From Chitinophagaceae bacterium (lineage in GTDB: Bacteria; Bacteroidota; Bacteroidia; Chitinophagales; Chitinophagaceae): 12,853 bases of DNA. The notes under the pieces are model-generated. The model was not told where the DNA came from, ran no database searches, and saw nothing but the letters and a program-made list of their open reading frames with translations. This document shows positions 1 to 7,471 of the stretch, one piece after another (the stretch's first letter is position 1; each line of letters opens with the position of its first letter). Position numbers and translations under genes: made by a program. The DNA lies in contig JABMML010000058.1 of the NCBI GenBank assembly GCA_013205585.1, positions 1-12,853 on the forward strand. The letters are read 5' to 3'.

Positions 1-20
1 AGTTCGATGTATTGAATGAA

Positions 21-1667
21 CTAATTTTCAAAAGTGGAATAAAAATACGGTGTCTTGGCTGCAAACTCAGCGCTACAAGTATCTACCATTTTGTATACTC
101 TTGTTATGCCCCAAGCCTTTCTTTTTTCATACACCGCATCGTCGTTAGTATTGCCTGTTAATAGTTTAGAAATTTGCATATCACTAAATCCGTGTTGCTT
201 AGCCTCTTTCATTAATTCTATAGAAATAGTTTCAATAGAGTGCTTCAATAATTCTTTTTCAATATTACAGATGATTCTTATTTGGTATAAAAACCAGTTG
301 TCAATGCCGGTGGCGGCTGCAATAGAGCGCACCGTAGAGCCTTGCATGAGTGCATCTTTGATTCTAAATATGCGATCCCATTTTGGAACTTTTATATATT
401 CCATGAGTTCCTCATTTTTCATTAAACTCTTACCATAATAACCTAAACCAATGGCTTCATTCTCTAAACTTTGACAAGCTTTTTGAATGGCTTCTGTAAA
501 GCTTCTTCCAATGGCCATTACTTCTCCCACACTTTTCATTTGAAGTCCTAAAGTATCATTGGCGCCTTTGAACTTATCAAAATTCCATCTTGGCATTTTT
601 ACAATTACATAATCTAAAGCAGGTTCGAAGTAGGCAGAAGTAGTTTCTGTGATTTGATTTTTTAATTCATCTAATCTATATCCAATGGCTAGTTTCGCTG
701 CAATTTTTGCAATAGGATAACCCGTTGCTTTAGAAGCAAGCGCTGAAGAGCGCGATACCCTTGGATTAATTTCCACTGCAATTAATTCTTCTGTTACCGG
801 ATTTTGTGCAAACTGCACATTACATCCTCCTGCAAAGTTTCCTAAACTACGCATCATCAACATGGCTTTGTTACGCATGTCTTGGAAGGAGGTATCGCTC
901 AAAGTCATGGCAGGTGCCACGGTGATAGAGTCTCCTGTATGCACACCCATGGGATCCAAGTTCTCTACAGTACATATAATTACTACGTTATCGGCCTGGT
1001 CTCTTAATAATTCTAATTCATATTCTTTCCAACCTAATACTGCTTTCTCAACTAATACTTCGTGAATAGGTGAGGCCTTCAAACCTTTCTCTAATGCTGC
1101 ATCTAATTCAGAAGCGTCATGCACAAATCCTCCACCGGTGCCACCTAAAGTAAATGAAGGACGAATTACTAAAGGAAAACCTATTACTTGTGCAATTTCT
1201 TTTCCTTCTAAAAAACTATTCGCAACTCTACTAGGTGCAACGGCTATTCCAATTTTTACCATCAATTGTCTGAACTGCTCTCTATCTTCTGCTAAATCAA
1301 TAGCGGCTACATCCACCCCAATCATTCTACAATTATATTGTTTCCATAATCCAATTTCATCTGCTTCCTTGCATAAGTTCAAGGCAGTTTGTCCCCCCAT
1401 GGTAGGAAGTACTGCATCAATTTGATTTTCTTGTAAGATTTGTTCAATGCTCTCAATAGTCAATGGCAATAGATACACTTTATCGGCCATCATCGGATCG
1501 GTCATAATAGTTGCAGGGTTGCTATTAATGAGGATGACTTTAATACCTTCCTCTCTTAAAGAACGGGCTGCTTGTGAACCAGAGTAATCAAATTCGCAGG
1601 CTTGTCCAATAATAATGGGCCCAGAACCTACAATTAATACCGTTTTGAGGGAGTTGTCTTTTGGCAT
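21..1667 (-). CDS. carB: Carbamoyl-phosphate synthase large subunit, N-terminal half (split or interrupted)
   Basis: This encodes the first half of the large subunit, which forms carbamoyl phosphate from bicarbonate, ATP and glutamine-derived ammonia for pyrimidine and arginine synthesis in the cytoplasm. From the chosen ATG the product is 548 aa; full-length CarB is about 1,070 aa. Visible are the pre-ATP-grasp region (GSGPIIIGQACEFDYSG, 14-30), the carboxyphosphate ATP-grasp domain with RPSFTLGGTGGG (169-180), MGVHTGDSITVAP (240-252) and the metal-binding ExNPRVSRSSAL segment (299-310), then the oligomerisation domain ending at YFYSTFEN. A TAG stop (positions 23-21) follows at the linker before the second ATP-grasp domain. 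The carbamate-phosphorylating and allosteric domains are therefore absent from this frame. An upstream in-frame ATG at 1739 would add 24 residues, but homology begins at MPKDNSLKTVLIVG, so 1667 is preferred. The family assignment is very sure. Whether this is a split gene, a nonsense mutation or a frameshift is open. Confidence 0.93.
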   Translation of the reverse strand: MPKDNSLKTVLIVGSGPIIIGQACEFDYSGSQAARSLREEGIKVILINSNPATIMTDPMMADKVYLLPLTIESIEQILQENQIDAVLPTMGGQTALNLCKEADEIGLWKQYNCRMIGVDVAAIDLAEDREQFRQLMVKIGIAVAPSRVANSFLEGKEIAQVIGFPLVIRPSFTLGGTGGGFVHDASELDAALEKGLKASPIHEVLVEKAVLGWKEYELELLRDQADNVVIICTVENLDPMGVHTGDSITVAPAMTLSDTSFQDMRNKAMLMMRSLGNFAGGCNVQFAQNPVTEELIAVEINPRVSRSSALASKATGYPIAKIAAKLAIGYRLDELKNQITETTSAYFEPALDYVIVKMPRWNFDKFKGANDTLGLQMKSVGEVMAIGRSFTEAIQKACQSLENEAIGLGYYGKSLMKNEELMEYIKVPKWDRIFRIKDALMQGSTVRSIAAATGIDNWFLYQIRIICNIEKELLKHSIETISIELMKEAKQHGFSDMQISKLLTGNTNDDAVYEKRKAWGITRVYKMVDTCSAEFAAKTPYFYSTFEN

Positions 1668-1782
1668 AGCGTACAAAAATATAAATTGCCCAAACCTACT
1701 AAAATTTGCCTGAATTTGCCCCATTTTAAGCCTAAACATTTTTGTCCTTTTTAAATGCTATCTTCACCGACAATTCAAGATT
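1668..1782. promoter_or_regulatory. Divergent carB/bcp intergenic region with repeated AATTTGCC and a possible -7 box
   Basis: These 115 bp separate two divergent genes and must hold both start regions. On the minus strand TAGGTTTG (1698-1691) fits the Bacteroidota -7 consensus TAnnTTTG, with transcription predicted about 18 nt before the carB ATG. No good -33 TTTG lies at the right distance. Near-copies of AATTTGCC occur on the plus strand at 1684-1690 (AATTGCC), 1702-1709 and 1713-1720. They could be binding sites or chance AT-rich repetition. Promoter assignment is tentative. Confidence 0.3.
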
Positions 1783-2247
1783 ATGGCAGTTATTAAAGAA
1801 GGTTCTAAAGCGCCGGCCTTTAAAGGCGTTGATCAGCATGGCAATACAGTTTCTATAGCCGATTTTAAGGGGCAGAAGCTTGTCCTTTATTTCTATCCAA
1901 AAGACGACACGCCGGGATGTACTGCTCAGGCATGCAACTTGCGTGATAATTATAAAGCCTTGCAAAAGAAAGGTTTACAAATTTTAGGCATCAGCGTGGA
2001 TTCTGTTAAATCGCATGAGAAATTTATAGCTAAATACGATTTGCCTTTTTCATTGATTGCCGATGAGGATAAGAAAATAGTAGATAAATACAATTTATGG
2101 GGCCAGAAGAAATTTATGGGCCGTACTTATATGGGCACTACTCGTACAACCTTTTTGATTGATGAAGCAGGAATGGTTAGACATATTATAGAAAAGCCTG
2201 ATACCAAAGACCATACAAAAGAAATTTTCGCTATTAGCGGTTGGTAA
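1783..2247 (+). CDS. bcp: Peroxiredoxin, thioredoxin-dependent thiol peroxidase (Bcp/PrxQ type)
   Basis: This is a cytoplasmic peroxidase that reduces hydrogen peroxide and organic hydroperoxides using thioredoxin. The 154-residue product is the usual length for the Bcp/PrxQ family. The active-site stretch is KDDTPGCTAQACNLRD, with T43, peroxidatic Cys46 and a candidate resolving Cys51 five residues later, as in atypical 2-Cys Bcp proteins. The conserved Arg region (GTTRTTFLID) lies near residues 117-127. The N-terminus (VIKEGSKAPAF) matches the family, which supports the ATG at 1783. There is no signal peptide. It is divergent from carB and lies 49 bp upstream of the lipoprotein cassette, so read-through into that cassette is possible but unproven. 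I see no obvious terminator after it. Confidence 0.95.
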   Translation: MAVIKEGSKAPAFKGVDQHGNTVSIADFKGQKLVLYFYPKDDTPGCTAQACNLRDNYKALQKKGLQILGISVDSVKSHEKFIAKYDLPFSLIADEDKKIVDKYNLWGQKKFMGRTYMGTTRTTFLIDEAGMVRHIIEKPDTKDHTKEIFAISGW

Positions 2248-2296
2248 TTACTAAACTCTTTACCTATTTTGCAGTCTTATATTTTAAATATATAGT

Positions 2297-3085
2297 ATGC
2301 AATTAAAGTTTTTACCTATTCTTAGTTTTTCTTTATTAGTATTGGCTTGTTCTAAAAGTTCAACCACCACCACAACAAGTGACAACGCTAGTAATCCATC
2401 TACTAGTAATCCAACAACTTCAAATACAGTTGTTCCTGATATTTATAAAAAAGTATATGGGGCAAGTAGCATCACTTCTGATGGTACATTTGTTACTATT
2501 AAATCCAATGGACTACCCGATCATAAGAGTTCCTATTATGCTAGTTCTAATGCATTGACTGATAATTTTTCTGGAACCACTTTTGGAGGATACAACTTTG
2601 CAAAAAATCCAAATTCAATTTCAGAAAAGTCATATGTATTTAAAATTCCAATAGACCCGAAGGTAGCTAGCACGCATGCTGCCACTCCATTAGGCGCTAT
2701 AGGTGTTTCATTAAACGGCATTCCATTTTTTAACCAATATGCAGGACCGAATCAACCCTTAACCGGTGAAATAGTTTCTTTTGATAGGTATTGGGGGCAT
2801 CCTGCACCTACTGGCCAGTATCACTATCATGTAGAACCACTTTATTTAACAACAGTGAAAGTGACTAAGTCCTCTTTGTTGGGTTTTTTATTAGACGGCT
2901 TCCCTGTTTATGGTCCTGAAGAAAATGGGGCAGCTATTGATAATTCAAAATTAGATGCCTACCATGGACACACTGCAGTGACCACCGATTATCCAAATGG
3001 CATTTATCATTACCATATAACTTCTAACGATCCTTATATCAATGGATCGGGTTATTATGGAACGCCAGGTACTGTTTCGCAATAA
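2297..3085 (+). CDS. YHYH-domain lipoprotein
   Basis: This is a predicted lipoprotein of 262 aa. A short hydrophobic signal ends in the lipobox LVLAC, with the acylated Cys at residue 18. A Ser/Thr/Asn-rich linker follows (about 19-46), then one globular domain. The signature YHYH occurs twice: GQYHYHVEP (YHYH at 175-178) and NGIYHYHITSNDP (YHYH at 237-240). Other conserved-looking elements are GVSLNGIPFF (136-145), GFLLDGFPVYGP (196-207) and YHGHT (222-226). These match the YHYH protein family, whose biochemical role is not established to my knowledge. Clustered His and Tyr suggest metal binding (inference). The stop codon directly abuts the ATG of the next gene, a strong sign of co-transcription with the MORN and SCO lipoproteins. 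A perfect AT-only inverted repeat (TATATTT-T-AAATATA, 2278-2292) lies just before the start. Confidence 0.88.
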   Translation: MQLKFLPILSFSLLVLACSKSSTTTTTSDNASNPSTSNPTTSNTVVPDIYKKVYGASSITSDGTFVTIKSNGLPDHKSSYYASSNALTDNFSGTTFGGYNFAKNPNSISEKSYVFKIPIDPKVASTHAATPLGAIGVSLNGIPFFNQYAGPNQPLTGEIVSFDRYWGHPAPTGQYHYHVEPLYLTTVKVTKSSLLGFLLDGFPVYGPEENGAAIDNSKLDAYHGHTAVTTDYPNGIYHYHITSNDPYINGSGYYGTPGTVSQ

Positions 3086-3736
3086 ATGAAATATACATTT
3101 TATATTTATTGTATGATGGCTTGTCTTTTTTTTCAAGCATGTAATAGTGCTGATGAAACTATCTTATCAAAAAAAATAATGGCCATTGATAGTTTAGAAA
3201 TAAATGATAGCAACTCTATAAATAATACTATTCCTGGTATTCTAGTTAATAGCAAGGATGCTTTTTTGCAAATGCATCAAGACACGCTTTTTTTCCAGGA
3301 TAAAAAATTCAGCGGCACTACTTTTAATACTTATTCCAATGGAGATACTGCAATGACGGGTCATTTTTTAAATGGACTAGAGCAGGGGGTATTTAAAAAA
3401 TGGTATGCCAATAAGCAGTTGGCCGAGTCTAGGTCTTTTGAGGCAGGTAAAAAAATGGGTAAGCATATTGGGTTTTGGGAGGATGGTAAGCCTAAATTTG
3501 AATTTTATTTTACAAAGGGAGAACATGATGGCATAGCCAACGAATGGTATTCTAATGGCCAAGCCTATAAAGCTTTTCACTATACTATGGGCTATGAAAA
3601 TGGAAGCCAAAAAATCTGGTGGGAAAATGGGGTACTACGCGCTAATTACGTGGTGAAACAAGGCAGAAGATATGGCCTCATTGGATTAAAATTATGTATG
3701 ACGCCTCAGGACTCACTCAATTATAAATTTAATTAA
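3086..3736 (+). CDS. MORN-repeat (YwqK-like) lipoprotein
   Basis: This is a predicted lipoprotein of 216 aa with lipobox FFQAC (Cys19). A polar stretch of roughly 50 residues is followed by about five tandem MORN_2-type repeats of roughly 23 residues. Copies begin near residues 83 (YSNGDTAMTG), 107 (YANKQLAESR), 131 (WEDGKPKFEF), 155 (YSNGQAYKAF) and 180 (ENGVLRANYV). Such proteins are often labelled YwqK-family antitoxin, but no toxin partner is present, so that name should not be taken as function. A single late Cys-Met pair (LKLCMTP, C204-M205) stands out and could be a metal or disulfide ligand (inference). The ATG directly follows the preceding TAA, and the SCO gene starts 6 bp after its own stop. 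This implies one transcript and a shared envelope role, perhaps as a scaffold or partner of the other two lipoproteins. Confidence 0.85.
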   Translation: MKYTFYIYCMMACLFFQACNSADETILSKKIMAIDSLEINDSNSINNTIPGILVNSKDAFLQMHQDTLFFQDKKFSGTTFNTYSNGDTAMTGHFLNGLEQGVFKKWYANKQLAESRSFEAGKKMGKHIGFWEDGKPKFEFYFTKGEHDGIANEWYSNGQAYKAFHYTMGYENGSQKIWWENGVLRANYVVKQGRRYGLIGLKLCMTPQDSLNYKFN

Positions 3737-3742
3737 ACTAAG

Positions 3743-4438
3743 ATGTTAAAATTGAATATTTATTTTTTATGCAGCTTATTTATTTTGATGGCATGTAACA
3801 ATTCCTCGAATTCCATTTCAAATGTAAAGACAGATAGTTTAGTGGCGCTTCCTTTTTTTAATATCCCTGACTGGACACCGGAGTGGATCAATAAAGAAGA
3901 TAGTGGGTATGCAAAAATTCACAGCATTCCTTCTTTTTCTTTTAAAAATCAAGAGGGAGTGAATATCACTGAAGCGAATGTAGAGGGTAAAATTTATGTT
4001 GCTAATTTTTTTTATACCAAGTGTAGAGGCATTTGTCCTAAAATGATAACCAATATGTCTTTATTACAAGAAGCTTTTAAAAATGACTCAATAATACTAT
4101 TGCTTTCACATACTGTCACACCTGAATTAGATTCTATAGCCGTTCTAAAAAAGTATGCGATTTTAAATAAAGTAGATTCAAAAAAATGGCACTTGCTTAC
4201 GGGTGGTAAAAATGAAATTTACACTTTGGCTAAACAACAATATTTTGCCGGAGATTCGGTGGGCTATTATCAAACGGGCAATGAATTTTTACACACTGAA
4301 AACTTTATTTTAGTGGATCAAAAAAGACGTATTCGCGGGGTATATAACGGCACTTTACTTCTAGAAATAGACCGTATTAAAGAAGATATTCAAACGCTTA
4401 AGCTAGAAGCAGTGAGTAACGAAAGCCCAATTAAGTAA
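3743..4438 (+). CDS. SCO1/SenC/PrrC-family lipoprotein
   Basis: This is a predicted lipoprotein of 231 aa with lipobox ILMAC (Cys18). The rest is a thioredoxin-fold SCO domain. It has the CxxxCP motif in FFYTKCRGICPKM (Cys94, Cys98, Pro99) and the conserved distal His in FLHTENFILVD (His184). Together these form the Cu-binding Cys2His site of the family. SCO proteins deliver copper to the CuA site of cytochrome c oxidase or act as thiol reductases outside the cytoplasmic membrane. All three ligands are intact, so the protein is probably functional. It is the last gene of the three-lipoprotein cassette and is followed 14 bp later by an intrinsic terminator. No cytochrome oxidase gene is in the window, so its client is unknown. 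The neighbouring YHYH protein makes copper a reasonable guess for the whole operon. Confidence 0.93.
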   Translation: MLKLNIYFLCSLFILMACNNSSNSISNVKTDSLVALPFFNIPDWTPEWINKEDSGYAKIHSIPSFSFKNQEGVNITEANVEGKIYVANFFYTKCRGICPKMITNMSLLQEAFKNDSIILLLSHTVTPELDSIAVLKKYAILNKVDSKKWHLLTGGKNEIYTLAKQQYFAGDSVGYYQTGNEFLHTENFILVDQKRRIRGVYNGTLLLEIDRIKEDIQTLKLEAVSNESPIK

Positions 4439-4452
4439 TGCTATTTATTTTA

Positions 4453-4483
4453 GTTCGAACATTTTACTTCGAACATTTTTTTT
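4453..4483 (+). terminator. Rho-independent terminator after the lipoprotein operon
   Basis: A perfect 7-bp stem, GTTCGAA (4453-4459) with TTCGAAC (4468-4474), encloses the 8-nt loop CATTTTAC. It is followed by one A and eight Ts (4476-4483). It begins 14 bp after the SCO stop codon. The same bases can also be read as two direct copies of TTCGAACATTTT (4454-4465 and 4468-4479). The hairpin plus T-tract makes termination the simplest reading, although the stem is not very GC-rich. Confidence 0.7.
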
Positions 4484-4516
4484 ATAATTTTTTTTGATTT
4501 AATTTTACATTTATAT

Positions 4517-5275
4517 ATGAGTTTTAATTTCGATAAATATTTTTTCTTTTTACAACGAATTGGCAGTAGGTATTATTTAATTGCTGGCGCCGTTTTCTTT
4601 TTATTTTATGTAGTACTTAAAAATAAAATACTACATAAAAAAATACAGTCACTTTTCCCTAAGAACACCGACTACCTGCGTGAAATATTTTACAGTACTA
4701 TTACTATTTTAATTTTTGGATTCATCCCCCTTTTCTTTATAGCAAACCCTGCTATGAAGCTCCATACTACACTATACGATACTATTAGCGATTACGGTTG
4801 GGCCTATTATTTTTTAGCCTATCCTATCATGTTTATCATGCACGATACTTATTTTTATTGGACCCATAGAATCATGCATCATAAAAGCTTATTTAATAGT
4901 ATGCACTTGGTGCATCATAAGTCTACCAATCCTTCTCCCTGGGCTGCTTATGCTTTTCATCCCTTAGAATCTATTGTGGAAGTGGGTATTTTCGTAGTTT
5001 TTTTATTTACCCTTCCAGTGCATACAACCCATATTATTATTTTCTTTATACTTTCTATTATGTATAATATATACGGCCACTTGGGTTGGGAATTATATCC
5101 AAAAGGTTTTAGTAAAAGTTTTATTGGAAAGTGGATTAACACTTCTGTAAACCATAATCAACACCATAAATATTTTAAAGGTAATTATGGTTTATACTTT
5201 TTATTTTGGGATCGTATCATGGGCACTATTCGCGCCGACTATGATGAAGCTTTTGAAGAAGTGAAAAGCAGATAA
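4517..5275 (+). CDS. Sterol desaturase / fatty acid hydroxylase superfamily membrane protein
   Basis: This is a polytopic membrane di-iron enzyme of 252 aa from the fatty acid hydroxylase superfamily. Hydrophobic helices lie near residues 18-34, 60-76, 95-109 and 155-185. The His clusters are in order: HDTYFYWTHRIMHH (H109, H117, H121, H122), HLVHH (H130, H133, H134), H188 and HNQHH (H213, H216, H217). This pattern is expected to bind two irons. Enzymes of this type hydroxylate or desaturate lipid chains, sterols or carotenoids, and the substrate cannot be told from sequence alone. The gene lies after the terminator of the lipoprotein operon, so it is probably transcribed separately. It converges on feoB with 51 bp between the two stops. 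The ATG at 4517 fits the expected soluble N-terminus before the first helix. Confidence 0.9.
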   Translation: MSFNFDKYFFFLQRIGSRYYLIAGAVFFLFYVVLKNKILHKKIQSLFPKNTDYLREIFYSTITILIFGFIPLFFIANPAMKLHTTLYDTISDYGWAYYFLAYPIMFIMHDTYFYWTHRIMHHKSLFNSMHLVHHKSTNPSPWAAYAFHPLESIVEVGIFVVFLFTLPVHTTHIIIFFILSIMYNIYGHLGWELYPKGFSKSFIGKWINTSVNHNQHHKYFKGNYGLYFLFWDRIMGTIRADYDEAFEEVKSR

Positions 5276-5326
5276 AGAAAGTATCTTTTCTAGAATTAAA
5301 TTTTACTAGTTAATTATCTCGAGCTA

Positions 5327-7471
5327 TTATTTTGCAATTACATACACAGCCCAACTCATTAAATAAGCAAGTCCTGTCATCATAAAAAATTGAATGGTTG
5401 GCCATTTCCAGCTTTGTGTTTCTCTTTTCACTACAGCCAGCGTACTCATACACTGCATGGCTAGCACATAAAATACCATAAGTGATAAAGCGGCCGCTAA
5501 ACTATATACAGGTGTGCCATCGGGCCTTACGGCTGCCTTTAATTTTTCTCTAAGTGAACTATTGTCCGATTCCTCTACACTATATAAAGTAGCCATGGTG
5601 CCCACAAATACCTCTCTTGCTGCAAAAGAAGTAACTAGGGCAATACCTATTTTCCAATCAAAGCCCATGGGCGCAATCATGGGTTCTATTTTTTTACCTA
5701 AAATTCCTGCATAAGAATTTTCAAGTTTTTGACTATTATATTCTTTTTCAATTTGTTTAGCAGTCTTAGCATTTTCATTATTAATAGCTGAGGAATTATT
5801 ATTCGCTAATACTAATTTTTGCGCTGCATAATTTTCATTTACTTTTTGCATTGATGCGCTTGGTCCATAACTACTCAAAAACCATAATAGTATACTTATT
5901 ACTATAATTACCTTACCTGCATCTCTTACAAAAATGCCTGCTTTTTGTATCATGGTAGTGCCTATGTTTTTCCAACGAGGGGCTCGGTACACAGGTAGCT
6001 CTAAAATAAAATAACTTTTCTCTTTTATATTAATAAACCATTTTAAAACCATACTAGCCAATAGGGCCATTACAATACCCATTAAATATAAACCCATCAT
6101 CACCAGTCCTTGTAAACTTAAAAAACCAAAGTACATAGTATCGTCTATCACCAGTGATATTAAAATAGTGTACACCGGTAGTCTTGCGCTGCAACTCATA
6201 AAGGGCGTTACCATAATGGTGAGTAAGCGCTCTTTTTTATTTTCAATATTTCTGGCACTCATAATAGCAGGCACTGCACAAGCAAAACCACTAATCATTG
6301 GCATGACGCTTTTCCCATTCAATCCTACTTTGCGCATAAGTTTATCACTTAAAAAACTAATGCGCGCCATATAGCCCGTATCTTCTAATAAAGTAATGAG
6401 CCCAAATAAAATCATAATTTGTGGAACAAATACGACTATGCCTCCAATACCAGCAACTAGTCCATTCACCAGTAAGTCCTCCCACCAAACATTGGGTAGC
6501 ACTGTGTTTAAATAAGCAGTCAAATTGGTAAATATCCATTCAATGCCATCCATTGGAAATTTAGCCATCCAAAAAACCGATTGAAATAAAACAAATAATA
6601 CAGAAAGTAAAATAGCATAACCACCTACACGATCTAAAAAAATGGAATCTAATTTTTCAGATCTTTTTTTCTTGGCAGTAGGGTCGGGTTCTTTCACCCT
6701 TCTTTTCATGAGGGCTCCAATATGACTATACCTTTCTAATATTTCTTGGGCCTGTGTTTTAGTATGGTTAAAATCGTTGTCAATTTCAATTTGTTCTATT
6801 TGCTCTTGCATTTCATTTTCTAATGGAAATGCTTCATGGTGCATTAAATAATGCAAGGCTGCATAATCGCTATGGGTAGGATATAATTTTTTAAAAGCGT
6901 CAATGGCTGCCGGCGCTAATTTTTTATTATCAATAAAGCTTTGCTGATTTTTTGAACGCGTGGTTTGAATAATATTCGTTAAAGCCGTCTTTAATTCTGT
7001 AAGTCCTTTATTTTTTCGGGCGTCAATGGCTACTACAGGAATACCTAAATCTTCTTGAAGCCCTGCGATATCTATTTTAATTCCTTTTTTAGCCGCTAGG
7101 TCATTCATTGTTAAAGCCAAGACTACAGGAATTTTTAAATCAATAATTTGACTACAAAAAAGTAAATTCCTTTTTAGATTACTTGCATCAGCAATCAGTA
7201 ATATTAAATCTGTTTTTACTTCTTCATCTACACCCATGAGTACTTTATAGGCAACCCACTCATCTTCTCTCTTGGGATAAAAACTATAAGTACCTGGTAA
7301 ATCAATGAGGGTGGTTGGCTGGCCCGCTAACTGTATTATCCCAGTTTTTTTATCTACCGTTACGCCGGGAAAATTGCTCACTTTTTGGTGCATACCGGTA
7401 AGTGCGTTAAAAAGAGAACTTTTTCCGCTATTGGGGTTTCCTACTAAAGCAATATGTATGCCGGCATTCAT
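5327..7471 (-). CDS. feoB: Ferrous iron transporter FeoB
   Basis: This is an inner-membrane Fe(II) uptake protein of 714 aa with an N-terminal GTPase domain and a polytopic core. G1 is GNPNSGKS (11-18), G2 falls in PGVTVD (35-40), G3 is DLPG (57-60) and G5 is ARKNKG (151-156). The G4 element reads TMND (121-124), with Thr where the usual N-x-x-D has Asn. The membrane part carries the conserved gates ISGFACAVPAIMSAR and PFMSCSARLPVY, and ends at the expected C-terminal helix (LAYLMSWAVYVIAK). A polar Asn/Lys-rich loop sits between late helices. The start at 7471 lies directly before the GTPase domain. No feoA or feoC adjoins it, and FeoA is not fused to it. It appears monocistronic and converges with the hydroxylase gene. 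TAGCTTTG (7486-7479) is a possible -7 box, which would give an almost leaderless mRNA. Confidence 0.95.
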   Translation of the reverse strand: MNAGIHIALVGNPNSGKSSLFNALTGMHQKVSNFPGVTVDKKTGIIQLAGQPTTLIDLPGTYSFYPKREDEWVAYKVLMGVDEEVKTDLILLIADASNLKRNLLFCSQIIDLKIPVVLALTMNDLAAKKGIKIDIAGLQEDLGIPVVAIDARKNKGLTELKTALTNIIQTTRSKNQQSFIDNKKLAPAAIDAFKKLYPTHSDYAALHYLMHHEAFPLENEMQEQIEQIEIDNDFNHTKTQAQEILERYSHIGALMKRRVKEPDPTAKKKRSEKLDSIFLDRVGGYAILLSVLFVLFQSVFWMAKFPMDGIEWIFTNLTAYLNTVLPNVWWEDLLVNGLVAGIGGIVVFVPQIMILFGLITLLEDTGYMARISFLSDKLMRKVGLNGKSVMPMISGFACAVPAIMSARNIENKKERLLTIMVTPFMSCSARLPVYTILISLVIDDTMYFGFLSLQGLVMMGLYLMGIVMALLASMVLKWFINIKEKSYFILELPVYRAPRWKNIGTTMIQKAGIFVRDAGKVIIVISILLWFLSSYGPSASMQKVNENYAAQKLVLANNNSSAINNENAKTAKQIEKEYNSQKLENSYAGILGKKIEPMIAPMGFDWKIGIALVTSFAAREVFVGTMATLYSVEESDNSSLREKLKAAVRPDGTPVYSLAAALSLMVFYVLAMQCMSTLAVVKRETQSWKWPTIQFFMMTGLAYLMSWAVYVIAK

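Noticed and set aside
1668..1739. Longer CarB start at the upstream ATG (1739), adding 24 residues
   Set aside because: The added residues do not resemble CarB, and they overlap the probable promoter box. MPKDNSLKTVLIVG matches the family N-terminus.
1732..1965. Minus-strand open frame overlapping the bcp start
   Set aside because: It lies antisense to conserved peroxiredoxin sequence, including the active-site Cys region, and shows no recognisable family.
2278..2292. Perfect inverted repeat TATATTT-T-AAATATA before the YHYH gene as a terminator or operator
   Set aside because: It is made only of A and T, has no T-tract after it, and is likely by chance in such AT-rich DNA.
3086..3736. Toxin-antitoxin system, from the YwqK-family antitoxin label usually given to MORN-repeat proteins
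   Set aside because: No toxin-like partner is adjacent. The protein has a lipobox and sits in a lipoprotein operon, so an antitoxin role is unsupported.
4454..4479. Tandem repeat TTCGAACATTTT as a regulatory repeat or CRISPR-like unit
   Set aside because: Only two copies are present, and they form a hairpin followed by eight Ts after a stop codon. An intrinsic terminator explains them better.
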